From Eucommia ulmoides (Eukaryota > Streptophyta > Magnoliopsida > Garryales > Eucommiaceae), in NCBI GenBank assembly GCA_016647705.1, contig CM028335.1:2604001-2668000 (forward strand): a DNA stretch of 64,000 nt. The letters are read 5' to 3'. The notes under the pieces are model-generated. The model had not been told where the DNA came from. It worked only from the letters and a program-made list of their open reading frames with translations, and did not search any database. Of the stretch, positions 59,335-64,000 are shown one piece after another. The translations under genes and the position numbers were made by a program. Every line of letters starts with the position of its first letter. The stretch's first letter is position 1.

Positions 59335-59635
59335 GGTAGTGATAATGAATGTTTGTTATGATTATGGTGGTGATTAGTTTGACGTGATGATCGATGGTAG
59401 TTGTGATAATAGTAAATTTTGTGACTGCAATGATATTTGATGTAGTAACGAATGGTTGTTGTGGATACAGTGATGGTAAGCGATAGCCATGGTGGTGGTG
59501 GAGATTTTGATGTAATGTTGGATATGTTTGGTGGTGGTGGTGATGATACTATAGTGAATGGTTATTGGAGTTGTAGCGGTAATAGACTGATAGTGAATGT
59601 TTGCTATGGTGATTAGTGTTTATTATTAAAAATTA
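59335..59635. repeat. GTGGTG-rich degenerate repeat, right part
   Basis: GGTAGTGATAATGAATGTTT and GGTGGTGGTGGTGATGATAC-type words continue the pattern seen left of the copia element. Confidence 0.6.
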
Positions 59636-62014
59636 GAGTTTTAACCCGAGACTTTTCCTGCCATTTTGACAAATATGAAGAAGTAAGAACACCCCCTATC
59701 ATTTTTATAAGAGAAAATGACCGGATGATCGCAATTTAAGTATAAAATTACCAATTGATTCCAATTGTTTCAAAATGAACCAAATAATCCCAGTGTACAG
59801 ATTTTTCGAACCGTCAAGTTCCAAATTTTAAAAACGCAAAAATTACATGACATATTTGCCCTTGCGAGATTCGCAAGATTAAGATTTTACATATTTTAAC
59901 ACTTTTACAACAAAATCAAATATTAAAATCAAAATAACTATTGTTGTATATATTTTTTTCACGATCTAATTATATATTCATACTCGTATTAATAAGATCT
60001 TCAAAATGATATCGCATTCACCTTTTTTTTTTTTTATTAGTTTCAGATTTATAGATTCACGTTACATTTAATATGATACTTCCAGAATTTTTAGTTTCAC
60101 ATTCGTATTACATTTAACACGGTCTTACACGTTATCAAAACACAATTGATTGTTTTATTCAACATTCAAATTATGTTTATTAATAAGTCATGTTACATTT
60201 AACACATTCATAGAATTTGTATTATTATCAGCATTAATTAATGTTATTTCTATTACATTGAATGTTATATTCAACACTCACGAAAGCACACAAATTGTAA
60301 TGATTTTATATATAATATTAACATCACAGTCAATGTTATATATAACATTCATATGCGTTGAAATTTTTTTTAAAAAAAAGAAGAAAAAAAAAAAGACACG
60401 TTTTAAAGATCACGAGTTATAGATTACTGTGTTGTAAAAAAAACGTTAAACAACAATCACAATTAGAAGAAATTATAGGTTTCCTTTTCAATTTCATTGG
60501 TAGTTTATTATCATAATTTATTCTGCATTGTCCAAGGTGACAATGTGTATGGAAGGTAGGACAAATTAGTTCTCGAATGCTGGTAGGAGTAATCAGTGCA
60601 AAAAAAAAAATCAATTGTATTCATTTGATAGTTTTCACACCAATTTAGGAACTGGTGATAAGCGCCCATTTTTATAATATCTTAGACACCCTTTCTCTTT
60701 TCAATTTAGTTACTCAATTCACTCTCCATCATATTTTATTGATGAAATTATTCTCACAACATAATATTTTTTGTTGTTTATTTGAATTCTTTTAAGTTTT
60801 ATTTTCTATTTTCTATTCTCTCTCTCTTATTTTATATTATATTAGTTTTAGACTCGCATAATATGCGGGTCTAGAAAAAAAATATTAGTATATTTTTTTG
60901 TAATTTGAATACTTTAATATTATAATTTTGATTCTTGATCTACATATAATATAAAACATAGAGATTTTTTAAAGAATAAATTTTTTTAAGAGTTCAATTG
61001 AAATTTATATAAATTAGAAAATGAGTATATGAAATTTTAAATATTCTAATTGATTTTTTCTAAAAATAAAGAGGTGAAAATATATATTTTTTAAAGTGAA
61101 ATAATATATGTACAAATTATTTTTTAATAAAATACTATAAAATAACACACAAATTGGCATAAATTAGGATTCAATTTTTGTAAGTCTAATAAATGCTAAT
61201 TTAATTAATTTATATCGTATCGAATTTCTTTTTGGATAGAAATAATTTTTCAATTATACTTTATTTTTTAAATAATTTAAAATGTGGATCAGAAAAATTT
61301 AATTATATATTTGTGTATCAATAAGGAAAAAAAAATTTAATTAAAAAAATAAAAATAAAAATGAGGCCATCCATTATTTGATATATTAAAAAACAAAAAA
61401 AAATGTAAGGAATATATTAAAAAAATAACGGACAATTAAAAAAAATAGAATTTATTATAGAAGAGATGAAGATGGTGGAGATTAACGGCAATGAATCAAG
61501 AATGAAGGAGATGAAGAAGATTAAGCATACTTAAATATAAAAACATGTTTTCTGCTTTTATATATAGTATAAGATATGTCTTATTTTTTTTTTACTTTTA
61601 TTTTTGAATGGTATATGGTATTTGTGGAAAATAAAATAAAATTATAAAAAGTAATAATCAAGAAAACAAAATGCAAAATTAAAAAAAAAAAAAAAAAAAA
61701 AAAAAGAAAAAGAAAAAAGAGGATTTCAAAAATAAAAATGAATTTTAAACAAAGCAATTTTATTTTATTTTTTATATTTTTTAATGTAAAGTTTTTTTTA
61801 TTTTCAATTTTTTTTTTCTATATATAAACACCATATAAAAAAACTAAAATGAATAAAACAAAAAATATCAAACAAAAGCAGAAAACAAAAACTAAGAGAT
61901 AAAAGAGAGTAGAAAAAAATAAAATAAAAATAAGATGATATACTATGAAAATAATAAAAAAATAATTTTAATATTTATCCAAATAAGAGATAGTAATATC
62001 TCAACTAAAACCCC
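59636..62014. mobile_element. Inverted-repeat element family F, copy 2, interrupted
   Basis: The left end GAGTTTTAACCCGAGA with CATTTTGACAAATATGAAG pairs with the right end ATATTTATCC ... TCAACTAAAACCCC. It is related to 32798-33450. A Mutator-type insertion at 59711-60667 splits it near its left end. The rest is very AT-rich with poly-A/T runs and no gene. Confidence 0.5.
59711..60667. mobile_element. Mutator-type insertion with 10-bp target repeat
   Basis: The exact 10-bp repeat ATTTTTATAA lies at 59701-59710 and 60668-60677. Removing the insert restores the family-F sequence seen near 32855 (CTATTATTTTATAATATCTA). The left end GAGAAAATGACCGG resembles the inverted right end of the family-B element at 16399-16934. 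Confidence 0.6.
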
Positions 62015-62981
62015 TAAAATTTGTCATGAGTAGGATTACATGATATTAAATATTAAAATTATATTAATATCATCAATGAGGGGATATTTCTGCCGTCCAC
62101 CAAGGACCACTCATAATCTCACACGTGACAGGGAAGGGATTCCAAGGAGACCATTTGAAAGCAAAGATTAGAGAGCATCTGTCCCGTGATGACCACCGTC
62201 TAACAATTAGAGTTAGGGCGTCGTTGACCTCTAATGTGACGACCACTGCCCAACGACCACTGCCAGAGGTGAGGAGTCCTCCACCACGGGCTTTGGGACA
62301 GTCACCGAACAGAGACCCCCAGACAGACCCTCTATATCACCACCTTTGTTGACTGGCGCTGTCTTGTGTTCGTTTGGGCCAACCTATAGGCTCCTTCTAG
62401 TGGGTCGGAATGCAAGACCCATGTGCTTAAGTCCTGCCATGCGCCGAATTATGCTAATTGACTGTGCTTAGTGTCCTAATTTGGCAAGATTAATCTAACA
62501 TCTCTCCTATAAATTGCAGTACAATAAATATACCGGGTACGCAAAAAGTTCTTACTTAACACATTTGAACTTTATTTTACTCCGAATTCTTACTTCTATG
62601 CCGGAAAAATTTCATAGGATAACGAATACCGTGCATAAAAAAGATGCCAACTTACGCTTTGACCGGGTTACCTTGAGGAGGTGACCCCCAATATTCACTT
62701 GACACGTAAGTGTAGCACGAGAAATGTATAAGATTGCGGGTGAGTTTAGTGATCCTTTGGGACAAGACAAAAGAGTTTTGCAAATGCCTGTGTCGTCCCA
62801 CAGTTGTATTATATGTCAGATGCTTTTGCTTTTGATGGACCCCACCCACACAACGTTTCTGCACTTTCTGCAGTTGGGCTTTGGTATTTGTACGGTACGA
62901 CTCGGGGTAAAAAAAAAAAAACTTTTTTTTAAATAATTGTATTATAATATAGTCGTGGAATATTGTTAATGTATACTTATT
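62015..62981. other. Less AT-rich block, possible LTR or transposon remnant
   Basis: 62100-62900 has mixed composition with CTCCTATAAATTGCAG near 62505, which could be a TATA box of an old LTR. A 75-codon ORF (62125-62352) shows no family resemblance. No ends or target repeats found. Confidence 0.3.
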
Positions 62982-63513
62982 TAAGAGTGGTCATGGCCCA
63001 GGAAACCGCCCAGTTCGCCAAGGGTGAACTTATTTTTTTTAGGGTTTGGACTTTAGTTTTAAGTTCATGGCAAGGTTTGGGCTTTAATTTTTAGACCCGA
63101 TTAAATTTAGGATTGGACTTGAGCAAAATCAAATTTTTTTAGGGCTGACTCAACCCGAGGACTACTAATTTTAAAAGAAAATTATATATAAGGATGTCAA
63201 ACAAACCCAACTTTAGTGATTTTGACAATATTGGTTTTGTAGGTTTGACAATATTGATTTGGTTTGATTTCACGTGAATATGATATGACAATATTTGTTT
63301 GATTTAATTTTATGTTTTAGTATTTATTTTTTAAATTAAAAAATATATATAGGGTTGGTTCGGGCCCTAGGACCGGACTTGATTTTTTTTGTAGGGTCGA
63401 GTTTGGGTATGAAAATAGGGCCCAATCATAGGGTAGGGTCAGGCTAGGGCCTAGAGTTTTTTTGGTAATACCCTAGCTAAAATCCTGCCCAAGCCAACCC
63501 ATGACCACCCCTA
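62982..63513. mobile_element. hAT-type MITE, diverged copy
   Basis: The ends TAAGAGTGGTCATGGCCC and CCCATGACCACCCCTA are inverted. The 8-bp repeats TACTTATT (62974-62981) and TAGTTATT (63514-63521) differ at one base. Same layout as the copy at 17618-18102, with many more changes, so older. Confidence 0.7.
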
Positions 63514-64000
63514 TAGTTATTTGACCGTTGACTAAATTAATGAACAAATGTTTAGGCCCTTGTATATGTATATAAAACCTTCGTTTCTCTCCTTATCGTT
63601 CTCATTCATTTTCAACCGCCTTCTCCATCTATATCTTACTTGGCCGCGCCCCACCACCGTAAGTCCACCAGCGACGGCGTTGTCGAAACTCTCCGGCACC
63701 GTCATTATCTCTCCTCCACAAGCTGTTGAAACTCTCTGGCATGATATTCCTTTTTTTGAAACTTCACCGTGTAGCCGATTGAAAAACATATTGGACTTTT
63801 GTAGATGAAACTTTTCCATAACAGAAACAAGAAACACATTTGGTTGTAACTTTTTTTTTCTTCAGATTTATGGTGGGCCACGTGGTGGTCGGGACAGGTG
63901 GTGGCCAGCAACGGTAGTATGAATAGTTTTATGAGTGAAATACAATTTTTTTTGGCAGATTCTTAAAAAATTCACAAAGTACTTTTAAAATACTCCTAAA
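63514..64000 (+). promoter_or_regulatory. Possible promoter/leader running toward the window edge
   Basis: A TATA-like TGTATATAAAACC (about 63566) is followed by a pyrimidine-rich, leader-like stretch and CCACCACCGTAAGTCC, which could be a splice donor near 63660. No convincing ORF follows inside the window. This may be the start of a gene beyond the edge, or a transposon-borne fragment. Confidence 0.2.

Noticed and set aside
62125-62352. 75-codon ORF with Arg/Pro-rich end
   Set aside because: No family resemblance, surrounded by repeat-like sequence; may be part of an old LTR.
63548-63837. Overlapping ORFs on both strands near the window end
   Set aside because: No domain, and the plus-strand frame reads through what looks like a leader. 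Kept only as a possible promoter region.

Overview
This window is AT-rich nuclear DNA of a flowering plant, most likely a eudicot. The evidence is spliced genes of plant-only families, long homopolymer and (TA)n/(CT)n tracts, a nuclear copy of chloroplast ycf2, and a dense population of small DNA transposons (MITEs) and LTR-retrotransposon remnants. I found no operons, CRISPR arrays, rRNA or tRNA genes. I could not fix the species.

Four protein genes can be supported. (1) An ABHD18-like alpha/beta hydrolase, + strand, 5 exons, 3046-8989, 357 aa. (2) A polygalacturonase-inhibiting protein (PGIP), + strand, intronless, 15294-16277, 327 aa. (3) A TGA9/TGA10-clade bZIP factor, - strand, 11 exons, 22228-29324, 467 aa. 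(4) An MCTP3/4 (FTIP3/4)-type C2-domain protein, - strand, one coding exon, 47211-49544, 777 aa. A short unidentified gene fragment lies at 42530-42870 (- strand). The genes belong to unrelated pathways (lipid-type hydrolase, cell-wall defence, redox-linked transcription, plasmodesmal/ER membrane contact), and nothing suggests they work together.

Layout. 1-2.5 kb: a MITE carrying two nested insertions, one of them a solo LTR with hairpin repeats. 2.5-9 kb: the ABHD18-like gene; its fourth intron is packed with MITEs. 9-15.1 kb: MITE pieces, an LTR fossil, a hAT-like element with a nested solo LTR, and a Tourist-type MITE ending about 190 bp before PGIP. 16.3-22 kb: MITEs of three families and a ~210-bp tandem array. 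22.2-29.8 kb: the TGA gene and its leader. 29.8-47 kb: gene-poor, with LTR fossils, a LINE 3' end, a ycf2 NUPT inside a MITE, and a 1.4-kb fold-back element whose centre is a GTCGAC-rich array. 47-50.4 kb: the MCTP gene. 50.4-64 kb: a GC-cored MITE, a broken but structurally complete Ty1/copia element (53869-59334, target duplication GGTAG), and a large inverted-repeat element interrupted by a Mutator-type insertion.

The window is best read as a transposon-dominated stretch in which exact target-site duplications (TSDs) allow insertions to be ordered. The most unusual signals are: minisatellites grown inside Tourist MITEs, compound (CT)n(TA)n tracts placed directly after 5' splice sites in several introns, the fold-back GTCGAC array, a leader duplication that carries a small upstream ORF, and repeats abutting the last two acceptors of the TGA gene. 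I found no convincing new protein-coding system.
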